DNA from: Ectobius pallidus
Lineage: Eukaryota; Arthropoda; Insecta; Blattodea; Ectobiidae
DNA length: 64,000 nucleotides
Assembly: GCA_964059195.1 (NCBI GenBank)
Contig: CAXKWD010000006.1
Coordinates: forward strand, 13,012,530 to 13,076,529
Direction of reading: 5' to 3'
Shown: positions 1-11,916 of the stretch, in pieces
How the letters are laid out: every line of letters starts with the position of its first letter
Numbering within the stretch: position 1 is the stretch's first letter
Made by a program: the position numbers and the translations under genes
The notes under the pieces: model-generated
Told to the model about the DNA's origin: nothing
The model's input: only the letters and a program-made list of their open reading frames with translations
The model's database searches: none

Positions 1-445
1 CAAAATTAACATAAAAAGGCACTGACATTGCCATTTTATCAGCTGGCCAAGTTCTGTTGTTGAGTGGTCGGTCACATGGAGATAATAAAACCTAACATTT
101 AAAACTGTATCAATGGCTCTGTCGCTATTGAGGCCAAAGTATCTACCTGATAAAAAAAACTTAATATCTGCCCCAGATTCCCCTCCTGCTTTCTTTCTGT
201 ATAAGAGGTGGGGCTTAGCCCTTCCTCCCCATTGACTACCTTCCTGCTTTCCATCAAGAATTTCAAGAACAGTAACTTCGTAGGCCTACCTGGAATTTTT
301 TTTATGTACTATGTGCTCCATACTTCGAAGACTTAATTCCAATCACCATGTTCAGAATGTCTACTTCAAATTTGTTTATTTCTCCTGTTTCTACAACTAA
401 TAAAGCAGCAAGTAGGCATAGTTAATAAGTATATTTTGGTTATGT
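1..445. other. Unannotated AT-rich stretch
   Basis: No open frame, tandem repeat or recognisable element is visible here. It is ordinary AT-rich sequence leading into a 5'-truncated LINE at about 450. Confidence 0.4.
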
Positions 446-1306
446 TTGAACTATGAATCAAAGGTATTGCTCTTCGCAGATGATACTAGTGTACTTGTAA
501 CAGGAACGTCACAAGAACATTTATCAAGAATAGCTACAAAGGCTTTTCACGAGTTAAACACATGGTTTCTAGCTAATAAAATGACACTTAATATTGATAA
601 GACCCATTTTATACAATTTAGAACAAAAAACAGATGTATCTCAAATCTTGAAATTAATTATGGAACACAAATCATACAAGAAATTAGCAATGTAAAATTT
701 TAAGAACTGTAAATTGACCAAAATCTTGACTGGAAGACACACATAGAAATGATAAGTCCAAAACTGAGTTCAGCGTGCTTTGCTTTAAGAATTTTGAATA
801 ATATATTAAAACAGGATGCATTACTTATGGTATATTTTGCATATTTTCACTCGGTAATGAGGTACGGGATCATATTCTGGGGCAACTCTTCCCATAGGGA
901 GAAAATATTTAGATTACAAAAGCGGGCAATAAGAATAATATGTGGAAAGAAAAAAAGGGAATCTTGTAAACCGCTATTTGAAAAATTAAAAGTCCTCACT
1001 CTTACAGGGGAGTATATATACTCTGTTATGTGTTATGTAGTGAATAATATTGATAAATTTCAAACTAATTTTAGTGTACACGGACGTACTACCAGAAACA
1101 TGAATGATCTACACAGACCAAATAACTCGTTAAAACTCTTTCAGAAGGGTGCTTATTATTCTGCAGTACAGATATATAACAAGCTTCCAAACAACATTAA
1201 ATTATTATGTATTCAAAGAAAGAGCAAACCTTTCAAAACAGCTGTCAAGGAATTTTTAATAACTCACACCTTCTACAATTTGGAGGAATATTTCCAGCTT
1301 GGATAA
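446..1306 (+). pseudogene. CR1/L2-like LINE reverse transcriptase, 3' half, broken
   Basis: Two open segments (446-703 and 749-1306) form the C-terminal half of a non-LTR reverse transcriptase. The first begins just before the catalytic FADDTS box and carries the following NIDKT segment. The second carries the post-RT region with RLQKRAIRII and the YNKLPNNIK motif typical of CR1/L2/Jockey-group elements. A stop and a frame change at about 703-748 separate them, so the copy is dead. Everything upstream of the FADD box is missing, the usual 5' truncation of a LINE. A short tctaca-type repeat at about 1427-1441 may be the 3' tail. Clade assignment within the CR1/L2 group is not certain. Confidence 0.75.
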
Positions 1307-1441
1307 ATTTGGCAGCTTACAGTTTCTGTAGGCCTATATTATTGTTATAACATGCATGTATTTTTTGATCTAACGTGTTCTATATCCTTGAGCCCCGCTC
1401 AACACAGGATCTACAGGACGAGATATCTACATCTACATCTA

Positions 1442-2340
1442 CCCCAGGAAACAGAAATCACTATCCCACACTCACTCCTCACATTAAAAATAATAAAATT
1501 ACAGTAGATTCCCGCTAAACTGGATTAACCTTAATATGCATATTCTGTGCTGTAATTCAAGTTTGAAATGGGTAAAACTATAAAAATGTATGGTTCGCTC
1601 TATAATTATAAGTTTTGCTAAAACTTAATATTAGTTTTGATAAATACTAGGCCTACTGTATACATAGAATTTTTAACCTGCAAACCTTATGTAGGATTAA
1701 CCAAACGAAACATACCGGTAGGTTATTTTGATTAAAATGCAATTTTGTCTAAAGTTATTCATTGCAGATCCTTGTTTTCCACTGTTCAATATAACCAAAC
1801 AAATAAAATCAATGAATTACTCAGTGGATCTTACAAATCCTTCACAGCACGATGTTTCAGTGTATCGTTCTTGAAGCTCAATTCGATCTGAATTCTTTTT
1901 TTCAGATACCTATAGATCATCTAATGAAGGCTGAGTTGTACTGTAAACATACTTTTGTATCCTTGTGCATAGCGGGCGGGAGTGCACAATCAAAACAAAC
2001 ACGAGACTCTGTTGCTTGTCCCCTACTTTCCTTTCTGTGCAGCTCAGTAGAAAACATGGGTTGGTCATTCTTGTATAACGGCCATTATTATAACGATCAT
2101 ATTATGTAGGAATAAATAAGATTCAAATATAATTGGTGTAATAAACTCAAATTGAAAACCTGTTTATAATTATATCTTGATCATTTTGATAGATTTTTAA
2201 CGTTATTAAACTGCTGGATTAAGCGGGTAAGTTTAGTGTTGCGGTCAAGACCACGTGCTTGTGCTTACATTGCAACTCAGCTTTCATTAGATAAACTGTA
2301 GATCTAGATAATGACCATAAAAAAATTTACAAATGTTAAG
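1442..2340. other. Intergenic stretch with possible decayed pogo-like ends
   Basis: There is no convincing gene. The segment at 1502-1527 and the segment near 2214-2240 are imperfect inverted copies of each other (cagtagattcccgctaaa against the complement of tggattaagcgggtaagttta), so a very decayed TIR element of about 740 bp is possible. The open frame at 1852-2109 has no recognisable content. Confidence 0.2.
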
Positions 2341-2349
2341 AGAGAGAAA

Positions 2350-2356
2350 GAAGTTT
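2350..2356 (-). promoter_or_regulatory. Putative polyadenylation signal of the MSANTD-like gene
   Basis: The complement of tttatt gives AATAAA on the minus strand about 55 bases after the stop codon of the terminal exon at 2410-2586. Position and spacing fit a 3' end, but no transcript evidence is available. Confidence 0.4.
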
Positions 2357-2409
2357 ATTTGCATGAAAATCTAATTGCAACATAATTATAAGGTTTTGTT
2401 CTTATTCCA

Positions 2410-2586
2410 CTAGTACTTCAGCTTTTCTTCTGCTATTTCTAGTTTTGTTTCAAGAAGAGCCAATTCCAGCCTATGCATTTCTTCTTTGTGAAGAAGATCC
2501 TTTTCTAAGGACTGCTGCTGAAGCTCTGCTGTTGTCGTACGATGTTTTCTTTTTCTCTGTGTAGAGCTGTTATTAACCAATGGGTG
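2410..2586 (-). pseudogene. Terminal coding exon with coiled coil
   Basis: After the acceptor CTATTTACAG (AG at 2587-2588) there are 58 open codons and a TAG. The sequence has a basic stretch (QRKRKHR) followed by a long charged helix rich in E, L and K (ELQQQSLEKDLLHKEEMHRL), as in the C-terminus of MSANTD3-like proteins. This exon is intact. Confidence 0.5.
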
Positions 2587-3095
2587 CTGTAAATAGAATT
2601 GGACGTTATTATACTTATTCCTACTTTGAATTATAGTTTAAATATGTACAGCAGCAGAATTCATGAGGAGCAAATATATTGGCTTGCCAGCAATTAATGA
2701 CACTGCCCTCCGAAAGTGCAAACTAAACAATTAATCACTAAAAATATCTTACTACTGAATTAATTTAAATTTGAATACAAGTCGTGCAGAAAACTAGTCA
2801 TGCTTCTGTAATCCAAGTGGAAAAACTGAGAGATCATATTATTATAGGGCACCAGTACCACAATAAATTAAAGCTCAAATAAGACATAGCATCTAGGCTA
2901 TCTTTGTGTAGGATTATATTTAAGTTTTCCTTAAATTTTATTTTAAATTATGTAAGTTTGACAGCTTACCTTGCTGTAAGTGGACAAGGGTGTTGCCTCT
3001 GGAGACTACTGTTCTCTTATCTGGCCACCCCTCTCACTCCTTCCATCACAATCATCATCCTTGTCACTCTCGTAAGAAGTCACCATATACTCTCC

Positions 3096-4843
3096 CTAAA
3101 CACAGAAAATATTCAGAAATGAGTTATTTTTAATCTAAGCCTCCACTTGCAATTGCTAATGTCGTGATTGTTCAGAACCGTAGAAGAAATTATTTCTGTT
3201 CTGGTGCCTGTGTAAAAACACTGCAAATGTCTGTCAATTAATCTACTGGAGGTGATGGACTTATATTAGCACTGACTGATACTGATGTACCGTACTGAGA
3301 GACGGTTTTTCTTAATAAAATAAGAGGCCTATTAATTTTAATACAGTAGGCTATTATTGATGTGTAGTTGGATATAACTACTGCCATTTAAACCTTCCCA
3401 CCTGAAGCAGCAAAGAGCGAACGTGCAAGCAGTTTTAATGACATCTATTGGAAAACTAGTGTGTGCACCATGTAGATTTTCTACGACAGCGATTGTTTGA
3501 TTGCTACAACTAGAAACTGAAAGTAGAGATCTAGCCTTAAGGCTCCATGCCGTGTTAATCTTTCTTCTTAGGTCGAAGAATGGCACAATTTGACGTAATT
3601 TTCTTGTAAACTCAAGAGAGTTCATATATAAACTCACTTTGCCCCTAAAAAGAAGCCAAATATAAATAAAAAATCATTAAGAGCTGTTTTCTTAAAATGC
3701 CTAGGCTAGTTTCCATAATCACCTTACGTTTATACGAAGATTCTAAATATAAGTAAAATCATGAAGTAAACACAAATTAACCTACAATGGTACTGCGAAC
3801 AGCTGTTAAATTATCATTCCCTTGTGATGTTCTATTGTTGGGCTGAGAGAGGGTCCCCTGGGTGGTATTCAATGCTCAAAAACCAAAAGGTGAAAACGTG
3901 GTCTCTGGGGTTCAGTCCTTAATGAAAGCTTTCTACCAGATACAGAAATTTGATACCTGCACCGGATCCCCTTCTTATTTTTCTATACTGGAGGCTGGTT
4001 AATTACACTGGTTAATAACACTCATGCAGAAACAAAGCAGTGCCATACTAAACCCACTACCTCTAAACTAAGGTTATTATTAGCTAAACTAATGTCACTG
4101 TTTACATTCTGCATGGAATTCACCAGATGTTACAGCACAGGATATGTGGTCCTTACACTGATTGCCAAGACGGATTGGCTGGGTACGATTGACTGGCTTA
4201 TTTTGATTTCATCATAGGCTACAATGTTGCCAATAGCTATACATGTAGTAGAAAGATGTTTGGAACAAACTAGGTTTGGGAAGGTAAAGTTAATTTAGCT
4301 AAGGCTAGTTTAGCTGAGTGACAGTCAGCTCTAGCGGAAACACCATAACCACTGTCAACATCATCAGATTGCCTACGCTGTCTCATAGTGAGATTCATTC
4401 CACACACTGTCTTGATCACCTGCCATAACCAGTACATATGTCTATTATGCCATTTTTAGGTTATGTAAGCACTGTTCATTTTTAAAAACAAACAGATTTT
4501 GAATATGAATTCTATAAGTTCTGAAGAACATAACCTCAAATATGGCCCTTTTTCTTGTTACTAAAATAGAAAATACCGGTACAGCTTGCATAGTGCCAGA
4601 GACTTTGCACTGTTGTTAACTTAACATACCTCAGGATTCTGTCATAACCGGTACCTGTCATTTAACCTAAAACTAATTCCTCTGCATGTAAAGCTGTTGG
4701 CAACATCATAAAGGCTACAAACGAATGATCACTGGCAGAAATTGGGAGAGATGCTATGGACTGCATAACTGCAAGAAATATATCGAGCAGAACTAAAGTA
4801 GACACAATTTTAATTAAAGAGCTGAATGTATGATCGTACTCAC
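3096..4843 (-). other. Long intron of the MSANTD-like gene
   Basis: The stretch between exons 3 and 4 is AT-rich and contains no recognisable element or coding segment. The 99-codon open frame at 3338-3637 has no known motif and looks incidental. Confidence 0.3.
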
Positions 4844-5316
4844 AATAGCTATATCTTCCAGCACATCAAGGGTACCTTGGCTGGTACATCCACCTCTACT
4901 TTGATCAGATTCTGAAAATAAAAGAGTTCAGTAAAACGCTACAGAAAAAAAATACCAAGCATATTCTGTCACATGTGAATAGGCCTATTTACCTGCTGTC
5001 ACCCCATATCCTGCATCACAATCATGGGGGCTTATTAGACAGGTATTTTTGCTCGAAATAATGCCCAGCATTCTTTCTGGGGTTTTCCACTTCGTGAAGT
5101 TCAGAAGGTAGAACAGGACCACCCCCAGTTTTATAAATTTCCACCTTCACATTTGCATTCGTCCTCCTTGCCCTTCTTTTTTAAGTTCTCGTATGCAGTC
5201 TTCAAATTTCAGGAATTTCTTTCTGTAACACCTGTGGATAAGCAAAAGTATAACAAAATGCGCGGGTTTATGTGGCATAAAACATAGAAGGAAACAGTAC
5301 TTTGTTGTTCAATTAC

Positions 5317-5500
5317 CTGGCACACAGATGAACTCAGCGCATAACTTTCTCCAACTTTCTTCTTTTTGTTTCAGAGTAACCCCATCCGTCTGTTTATTTT
5401 CTGTAACTGATTTGTGTTTTTCAATCAAATCAATCAGCACGGAATTCTCGTAAGCGCTGAAATTCGGAGCCCGTGCTCTTTTAATTGGCTTTCCTTCCAA
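5317..5500 (-). pseudogene. Exon encoding N-terminal Myb/SANT-like domain
   Basis: About 60 codons with the tryptophan-poor MSANTD-type pattern (NFSAYENSVLIDLIEKH, EESWRKLCAEF). It is followed by the splice donor CCAG/GTAATT on the minus strand (GT at 5315-5316). It joins in phase 1 to the acceptor at 5232-5233. Confidence 0.55.
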
Positions 5501-6034
5501 TCCTTCCTTGGGTAATATTATTTCACAAAATCAAAACAAATCTCTCTCCGCTACGATAGTGAAATATCAACACATCAGTCACTGCCGTCTAAATACTACA
5601 GACGAATCGCTTCAAAGAGGAATAATGGCGAGATGAGCAGGCGGCAAATAACCGTGGATTCATAACCAGGCCAAATTGTCGGTGCAACAGCTTTCGTCTA
5701 ACCATGGTTATTGTGGTCAAGTAACCGGGCATCCTAACCGAGGTCGGTGAAATCGGACAATAGTTAGACATCTGACTTGTGAGTATGTCAAGTCTTCATT
5801 TTTAACCTTGTTGATCAATTTGGTATATTGCGTGGTCAGCATAATAATCTTAAGTTGAAACATCTGACATTTCTGGTTGGCTTGTATGTCAATAGCATGA
5901 ACATTGTGTGGTCAGCACATTCCCGAGTTGTTAATTCATTGCAGACACAAAGTGTAGATTGTTTGTATTTGAGGAAAGCTGGTCACATTCTTAAATTAAA
6001 GATTTGTCATGAATACATTTCTTGTTAGCAGCAA

Positions 6035-6090
6035 TCGCGCTGCGGCAAACTGGTAGAGCATATGGCTGCTTTACCAAAAATAATGAATGA
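6035..6090 (+). repeat. Possible tRNA-derived SINE head, truncated
   Basis: The segment around aactggtagagcatatgg resembles an A-box region of a tRNA-derived SINE. No B box follows, because LINE sequence and a TAA repeat begin within 40 bases. Weak call. Confidence 0.25.
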
Positions 6091-6118
6091 TTCCTTGTCA
6101 GTCCTGTGTGTATATACC

Positions 6119-6124
6119 AATAAC

Positions 6125-6161
<37 letters not shown>

Positions 6162-6162
6162 G
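6119..6162 (-). repeat. TAA/TTA microsatellite, probable LINE 3' tail
   Basis: About fourteen AAT units. On the minus strand this is an ATT-type tail directly after the 3' end of the LINE at 6166-7655. The poly-Asn and poly-Tyr open frames here are only translations of the repeat. Confidence 0.7.
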
Positions 6163-6165
6163 TAA

Positions 6166-7655
6166 TCACTGCTTGTGGAATATATCTGAATTTTTATACA
6201 ATGTATTACAAGCAATAGCCAGTCTGAAACAAGGGATTGTATAAGGCTGTTGTACATTAAAAATAGTTTGATTTCTTGTTCCTCTTGTATGAGGGACACA
6301 AAGTCCAACGTTATCTAAAATTGATTTGCAGTGTATTTCCCCACAAAAGACTTTAGCTATGAAATTAGCATCTGCTGAAGTACGCCTATTATGTAATGTT
6401 TCCAGATTTAATAACTTAAGTATTTCATAGTAGTACAAATTTCTGCAAAACTTACTACGTATAAGTGAAACAAATTTCCTTTGTATTCGTTCCAGCTTAT
6501 TACTGTCAGAGACAGTAATACTATTATATGCAACACTGCAATATTCTAAGCCACTGCGAATGAGAGATTTGTATAGAGTAATTAGTGACTCTATGTTTTT
6601 TAAATTATGCGAAATTAAGCGAACTAATCCAAGAGTTTTTAGAGCCTGTGTGAAAATATGGTCGATATGGACATGAAAGTATAGTTTCGAGTCTAGGTAA
6701 ACACCCAGGTATTTTATATTTTCTGAGCGTGCTATTATATTTTGGCCAAGACGATAGTTGTATATTATTTGGTTAGTTTTTCTACTAAATATCATACTCT
6801 GGGTCTTACTGCTGTTAATTAGCATAAGAATTGAGCTGCACCATTGTTTTATGCGATCGATATTCGTTTGCAATAGTTTACAGTCAGTAACTGTAGATAT
6901 TTTATTCCATATACATAGGTCGTCAGCATATGCTAGTCTGTTACATGTAAGTATGTTGGATAGGTCGTTAATGAAGACTAAGAACAAGAAGGGACCCAAA
7001 ACTGACCCCTGGGGTACTCCTTGTGGTATGTGAAAGGGCTCAGAAAGATAGTTAGATATTCTAACCCGAGCAGATCTGTTTCTTAAATAACTTGAGAACC
7101 AATTAACATACTTGTTATGTAGACTTAAATTACTCAACTTTTTAACAAGAAGATCGTGATTAACTACATCAAATGCTCTGCTCAGGTAAAAAAATATGGC
7201 ATCTGATTGCGATTGTGAGCAATTTCCTTTAGATATGTCATTGAGAAGAGTGACAATATTGGTTGCAGTAGACTTGTTCTTGGTAAAACCATGCTGAAAA
7301 TCATTTAGTTTATTTTTACTGATGAAAGAAATATGTTTCAAAGATTTTAGAAAATGTATTTAGTATGGCTATGGGCCTAAAGTTCGCCACTTCTTTGCAT
7401 TTGCCTTTCTTATGTACTGGCCTGATAGCTGAAATTTTCCACATTGATGGAAAAGTTTCTGTTTCTAGCGAAAGATTATACACATATGTAAGAACGGGTG
7501 TCAGTATTGATGCACACCCCTTAACAATAAAGCTTGCTATTTGGTCGAGTCCCGAACTCTTAGATGGTTTCAAATGTTGAATAGCTACCAAGACATCAGA
7601 ATTTATGATAATTGGAACATGTAGGCATTCAGATAGGACAGTGAATCTGTTCTCT
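6166..7655 (-). pseudogene. APE-type LINE reverse transcriptase, 5'-truncated, one frameshift
   Basis: Reading from about 7655 down to 6166, the minus strand encodes a reverse transcriptase. An upstream segment (PSKSSGLDQI, NFRPIAILNTFSKIFE) and a 391-codon segment overlap at 7316-7341 in different frames, so one frameshift divides them. The long segment holds FYLSRAFDVVNHDLLV, the box QGVPQGSVLGP, the catalytic YADDLCIW and the thumb region ENIKYLGVYLD. The C-terminal tail ends just before a TAA-type microsatellite that serves as 3' tail. The endonuclease domain is missing. The motifs place it in the Jockey/CR1/I-type APE LINEs; the exact clade is uncertain. Apart from the frameshift it is quite well preserved. 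Confidence 0.8.
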
Positions 7656-7659
7656 CTCT

Positions 7660-7894
7660 TGAATAAGATGATTAGTTAAATTGAAGTTTATTGCAGAAAA
7701 GGAATTATTATAATGGTTACAACTTTTATAAATTATATTTAAGTAAACTATTCTCGTCAATTATGCATATAAGAGAAACATATAAACATATAAGAGAAGC
7801 ATATACGTAAAACTTAACATGTTAGATTGAAATTTATAAGTAATTAATTTATTTTGTTAACTTTCAATATAATAATTATATATATCAAAGAGAG
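7660..7894. other. AT-rich spacer
   Basis: Short AT-rich stretch between two LINE relics. Nothing recognisable is seen. Confidence 0.3.
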
Positions 7895-8255
7895 AAAGAC
7901 TTAACAAACCGGCAGGATGATTGTCTTATAAATTTGCATTTTTAGATTTCTGGACAGAAGACAAGAAGATAAGAGTTTCTGAACTGAATAAAAACAAGCA
8001 TTTCCTGATTTGATTCTACACTTAACTTCTGCCATAATATTATTTGTGTCTGTAATTATTGTTCCCAGATATTTGAATTTTTCCACTTGTTCGAATGATT
8101 TACCAGCTATTCCAATATTTTGTGGAGCATTATTTTGACGTTCCATGACCATATACTTAGTTTTTTCTGTAGGCTATTAATTTCCAATCCAACATTCCTG
8201 CAGGCATCGAAAAGAGTTCTGCATTTCTCCCAACTGTGTTCACGTCATCTAATTA
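7895..8255 (-). pseudogene. RTE-type LINE fragment (post-catalytic RT region)
   Basis: The minus strand reads through a degraded DDV box into the segment EKFKYLGTIITDTN, then CRIKSGNACFYSVQKLLSS and MQIYKTIILPV. This is the canonical order just after the catalytic site of insect RTE-type elements. It is truncated on both sides and needs at least one frame change near 8150. A short relic. Confidence 0.7.
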
Positions 8256-8703
8256 AACTAAAATCAGGTGACTACCATTTAATTCTAGGCCTACCATGTT
8301 TTCCCGATCGTTTTTAATGGCATATTCCAAAGCGAAATTAAAAAAATAAAGGCTATTATGTATCTCTGTGCTTTCTTGCTTTCTGGTTACTAAATTCTGA
8401 ATTTTGAATTACAGCCTTTCTTGTAACCAGCCTTGTGGATTTCTATCCCTGCTATAGATTTATAGAAATAGAATTCTGTCAACATCTTCTCTAATTTGAT
8501 CGATTATAAAAAAAATCCCAGATCATGCAATTTCCCAAGGCAGCTGAGTACACTGCAGACGCTAGAGTTATCATGGAGTCGGCACATTAGCTTCATTACC
8601 ATGCAGTGTGAATTCCATGCGGTGAGTTCCAGATCTCTTATTATGTGTATGCCATTTTTAAACATTTTTTAACGTAACTGAGTATTATATGCAAGTAGTT
8701 GTT

Positions 8704-8959
8704 AAAATTCCTACAGTCAGCCTGGGTAGCGCAGTTAGTATCGCGCTGGCTTTCTGTGCCCAAGTAGCGGGTTCGATCCTGGCCCAGATCAATGGCGTTT
8801 ATGTGTGCATAAATGTGACAGGCCCATGTCAGTAGATTTCTGGCAGGTAAAAGATCTCCTGCAGGACAAAATTCCCTCACACCGGGACGGTCACAGGAAT
8901 AAGTTGCGGTACATCCCCGTCGTTAAATAGTAATATACTAACCAACCAAAAATCCTACA
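8704..8959 (+). repeat. tRNA-derived SINE with target site duplication
   Basis: The body (about 8716-8947) starts with a tRNA-like head containing an A box (gggtagcgcagttagt) and a B box (gggttcgatcc), about 45 bases apart. A unique body follows and the tail is AT-rich (ttaaatagtaatatac). The flanks aaaattcctaca (8704-8715) and aaaaatcctaca (8948-8959) are an 11/12 match consistent with a TSD. A diverged, inverted copy of the same family lies at about 36477-36660. Confidence 0.75.
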
Positions 8960-9148
8960 CACTGTTACAGTTGAGAAAAGTGAGCTTGACAAAGAAAGTT
9001 ATTCCATTCTATTTTTACCACCAACAAGTTAATCTGCAGAAATATTTATGAGTAGGTTCAAAATTCTCAAAAATAGGTTGAGAAGCAGCACGAGAGATGT
9101 AATAAGCTGTCCATCACAACATTAAAGTTAAACAAATGTACAACCTGA

Positions 9149-9630
9149 AAAACACCACTACTTTGACAAGTAATAAATATTATTTATGCTAGTCCAACTG
9201 TTAGCATGATAATGCATGGTAGGCCTATGTTGAAATATGCAAATGTTATAACAATACTCTGAATGTAATATACAAATCTATTACAATTTTTAACACTGTT
9301 ACTTTTAACTCTCTGGATTGAAGTTCGTTAAAAAAATGTTCTGGACATAAAAAGTATCATACTGTCGTACAGAATGTGGCCTCTCAAATTATAATTTTCT
9401 AGAATGTATAAATAGGTATTGCACTTTGTATATAGGGCCTAAGCATTACTACTAAATCTATTAGTCTACTTAGACAGCTACAATAGAATTCATTCAATTA
9501 TAAAACAATAAAATAGGCCTATACGATTTCCCAAAAATATATATTTTTATTTTTACTTCTTAACTATATATGTTCTGATTATGTTATCTGTTTTAACTTC
9601 CTTGATTAAATTTTTAACATGTAGGCTCTA
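9149..9630 (+). repeat. Left copy of a ~0.5 kb direct duplication
   Basis: This segment (from accactactttgac to acatgtaggctc) recurs at 10145-10674 in the same orientation with many substitutions and small indels. Shared blocks include tgttgaaatatgcaa, ctgttacttttaactctct and agacagctacaata. The two copies flank an RTE relic. Confidence 0.7.
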
Positions 9631-10144
9631 CCGAAATGCAGGTTAGATGTAGTAGCGGTACAGGAAGTGAGATGGGAGGGCGAAGGTTCAATACAGACAG
9701 ACGCGAATACTTTTTTCTATGGGAAAGGGAATGATAACTATCAATTAGGGACCGGGTTCTTCATACATAGGAGAATCAATTCAGCCACTAAGAAAGTAGT
9801 GTTTAATAATGATGTTATTAAGTTATTATAAGAGGATGGTGGTGTGACATCATAGTTATGAATGTCAAAGCACCAACATCTATTACTATACCGATCCATA
9901 AAAAGGAAGATAGGGCCAAATGTAATAACTATCAAAGAATTTCTCTTTTATCAACATTATACAACATTTTGTAAAATATAGTTGTGTCAAGATAAAACCT
10001 CATGCGAATGAAATCATGGGAGATCACCAATGTGGATTTAGGAGAAATAGATCAACCACTGATCAAATATTTTGTATTCTCCAAATTTTGGAGTAAAAGT
10101 GGGAATATAATATGTCTATTCACCACCTATAAATAGATTTTAAA
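9631..10144 (+). pseudogene. RTE-type LINE relic, endonuclease fused to RT by internal deletion
   Basis: The plus strand encodes an RTE-type APE endonuclease segment (VVAVQEVRWEGEGSIQT, then GTGFFIHRRINSA). After a short gap it continues with RT finger motifs resembling the usual IPIHKKGDK..CNNYRGISLLS and GDHQCGFRRNRSTTDQIF, over several frames with stops. The intervening several hundred codons are deleted. This is a decayed internally deleted copy lying between the two arms of the direct duplication. Confidence 0.65.
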
Positions 10145-10674
10145 AACACACCACTACTTTTACATAAAACAAGTATTATTTATAGCAGTTTTGTTTATAA
10201 ATACAACTGTTATCATAATAATGCATAGTAGACCTATGTTGAAATATGCAATATTACACTGTTATAACAATATTCTGAATGTAATATACACATTTATAAC
10301 AATTTTTAGTACTGTTACTTTTAACTCTCTATAGATTGAAGTTTGTTAATAAAATGTGCAGGACATAAAAAGTATCAAACTGTCCTAAGAATGTGGCCTA
10401 TCGAAGAATAATTTTCGGCAATCTATAAGTAGGAATTGCACTGCATATTGGCCTATAGCATTACTACACTTAGTCTATTAATCTATTTAGACAGCTACAA
10501 TAGGATTCATTGAATTATACAATAATAAAATAGGCTTATACAACTTACCAAAAATATATTTTTTTAATTTTTATTTCTTAACTATATCAGGTATAATTTT
10601 TTATTATTTGATATAATAATTTTATTATTATAAGATTAAGATTATTTGAAATAATTTTTAATATGTAGGCTATA
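10145..10674 (+). repeat. Right copy of the ~0.5 kb direct duplication
   Basis: Diverged repeat of 9149-9630 in the same orientation, extended by an AT-rich insertion near its right end. Confidence 0.7.
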
Positions 10675-10927
10675 CTGGTATCAGAACAGCCACAGTAGTA
10701 TTAAGCTTTGCAAACTTTCTCTCTGTGTTTTAAAAAGCTGAAATTGAGTTCTCAGTAAACATTGAGCTAAGGGCGTTGGGCTTTTTTTCGTGGGGGGTTG
10801 GGAATATCCTTTGTTGCTAATGGGCACCCCTGCATATATTGAGTAAGGTATATCACCCAAGATGGAATGGTAGCTATATACACAGACAGCCAGGTTACGT
10901 TAGCCACACTTAAAACAGTTCTGTACA

Positions 10928-11867
10928 CAGGGGTGCCCACCCCCCCAACCTGATTGACTGTCGACAAGGGTGCTCATATGATATTTTCTAGGGGGGGTAT
11001 TTTTTTAATTAATTTATTTTTTGTTGCTTTAATTTCTTGAGTCACTCTGTAACATTATATTAATAATATAATAAGTGCAACAATGACATAGCCAGAAAAT
11101 AATTGCGGGGAGGGTCGAAAGTGCCGGAAAGGTTTGGAATACCCCCCCCCCCCCAAAAAAAGGGGGTCGGGGGTCCATCACCAGAAAATTTTTAAATATT
11201 GAACTAATGGAAATCACATTTTACGCTATTTCAGCACAGAAAAACTAGTTAGGAAATTTGTTTACCATACTCTAAGACATGCCAATGTAAATAAGAAATC
11301 ATTACCTAAGTGAGGGCTCCAGCCCCGGAAAATTTTTAAATACTGAACTAATGAACATCACATTTTATGCTATTTTATCACTGAAAAACTGGTTAGAAAA
11401 TTTGTTTACTATACTCTAACACATGGGAACTTAAACAAGAAATTGTTATTAAATTATAATACTTCTAACTATTTACAAGAAAAGTTGAATAACACATGGA
11501 ACAGTGGATATAATAGGCCTACTCATTATGTTATGAAAAGAAAATAACTGCTATATCATATTTGACACACCAACAAATCTTGATTAATTAAATAAATGTT
11601 TTTTAAAATACAAGTATAGAATTTTAGGTTTTGACTTTTGGGGGTCCAAACCCCCTGGAGCCCCCTTTCCTAATCCACTGTTAGAAGAGACCTTTTGAAG
11701 TTATAAAACTTGACCGTTTTTATTTCTAACATATAAGACGCTAATTTTTCAACAATTTTCAACCCTCCCCCAGAAAATTCATAAAACGATAATATTTTGC
11801 CCCCCCCCCCCAGAAATTTCAATGACGCAGTCTGCGTCTTAACCCCCCCCCCCTGAGGGCACCCCTG
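10928..11867. mobile_element. hAT-like nonautonomous TIR element, poly-C/poly-G rich (copy 1)
   Basis: The ends are inverted repeats beginning caggggtgccc on the left and closing gggcacccctg on the right, a hAT-type terminus. The octamer ctgtacac stands on both sides (10921-10928 and 11868-11875, sharing one base with the left end), consistent with an 8-bp hAT target duplication. The interior has no coding capacity, several C8-C12 runs and an internal tandem duplication (11180-11285 against 11326-11427). A second copy lies at 46009-46625. Another gggcacccctg end at about 10822-10832 may be a fragment of the same family. Confidence 0.75.
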
Positions 11868-11916
11868 CTGTACACACCCCATTATGTGAACAAACACAAG
11901 CAAAGCTACGAAAATA

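Larger units (their letters stand above)
2410..5500 (-). pseudogene. Multi-exon Myb/SANT-like (MSANTD-type) DNA-binding protein gene, frame damaged
   Basis: I see five exon-like blocks on the minus strand, each with GT-AG boundaries: 5317-5500, 4993-5231, 4844-4911, 2970-3095 and 2410-2586. The first encodes the Myb/SANT-like domain start (RAPNFSAYENSVLIDLIEKH, then EESWRKLCAEF). The second continues with the helix LKTAYENLKKK and a YKTGGGP segment known from MSANTD3-type proteins. The last encodes a charged C-terminal coiled coil ending ETKLEIAEEKLKY. Such proteins are nuclear DNA-binding factors. Translating across the first junction meets a TGA, and a frameshift follows before the GGGP segment. 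In the first exon the in-frame start is TTG with no upstream ATG, so either a further 5' exon exists or the start is lost. Retained introns argue against a retrocopy. I call it a decayed unprocessed gene; assembly errors in a live gene are the alternative. Confidence 0.55.

Noticed and set aside
5991..6308. Poly-Tyr and poly-Asn frames
   Set aside because: These only translate TAA/ATT microsatellites; the same applies at 48140-48514 and 50563-50929.
10921..11880. Paired similar arms considered as LTRs or a CRISPR-like repeat
   Set aside because: The outer ends are inverted, not direct, and the interior repeats are only two imperfect copies without regular spacers.
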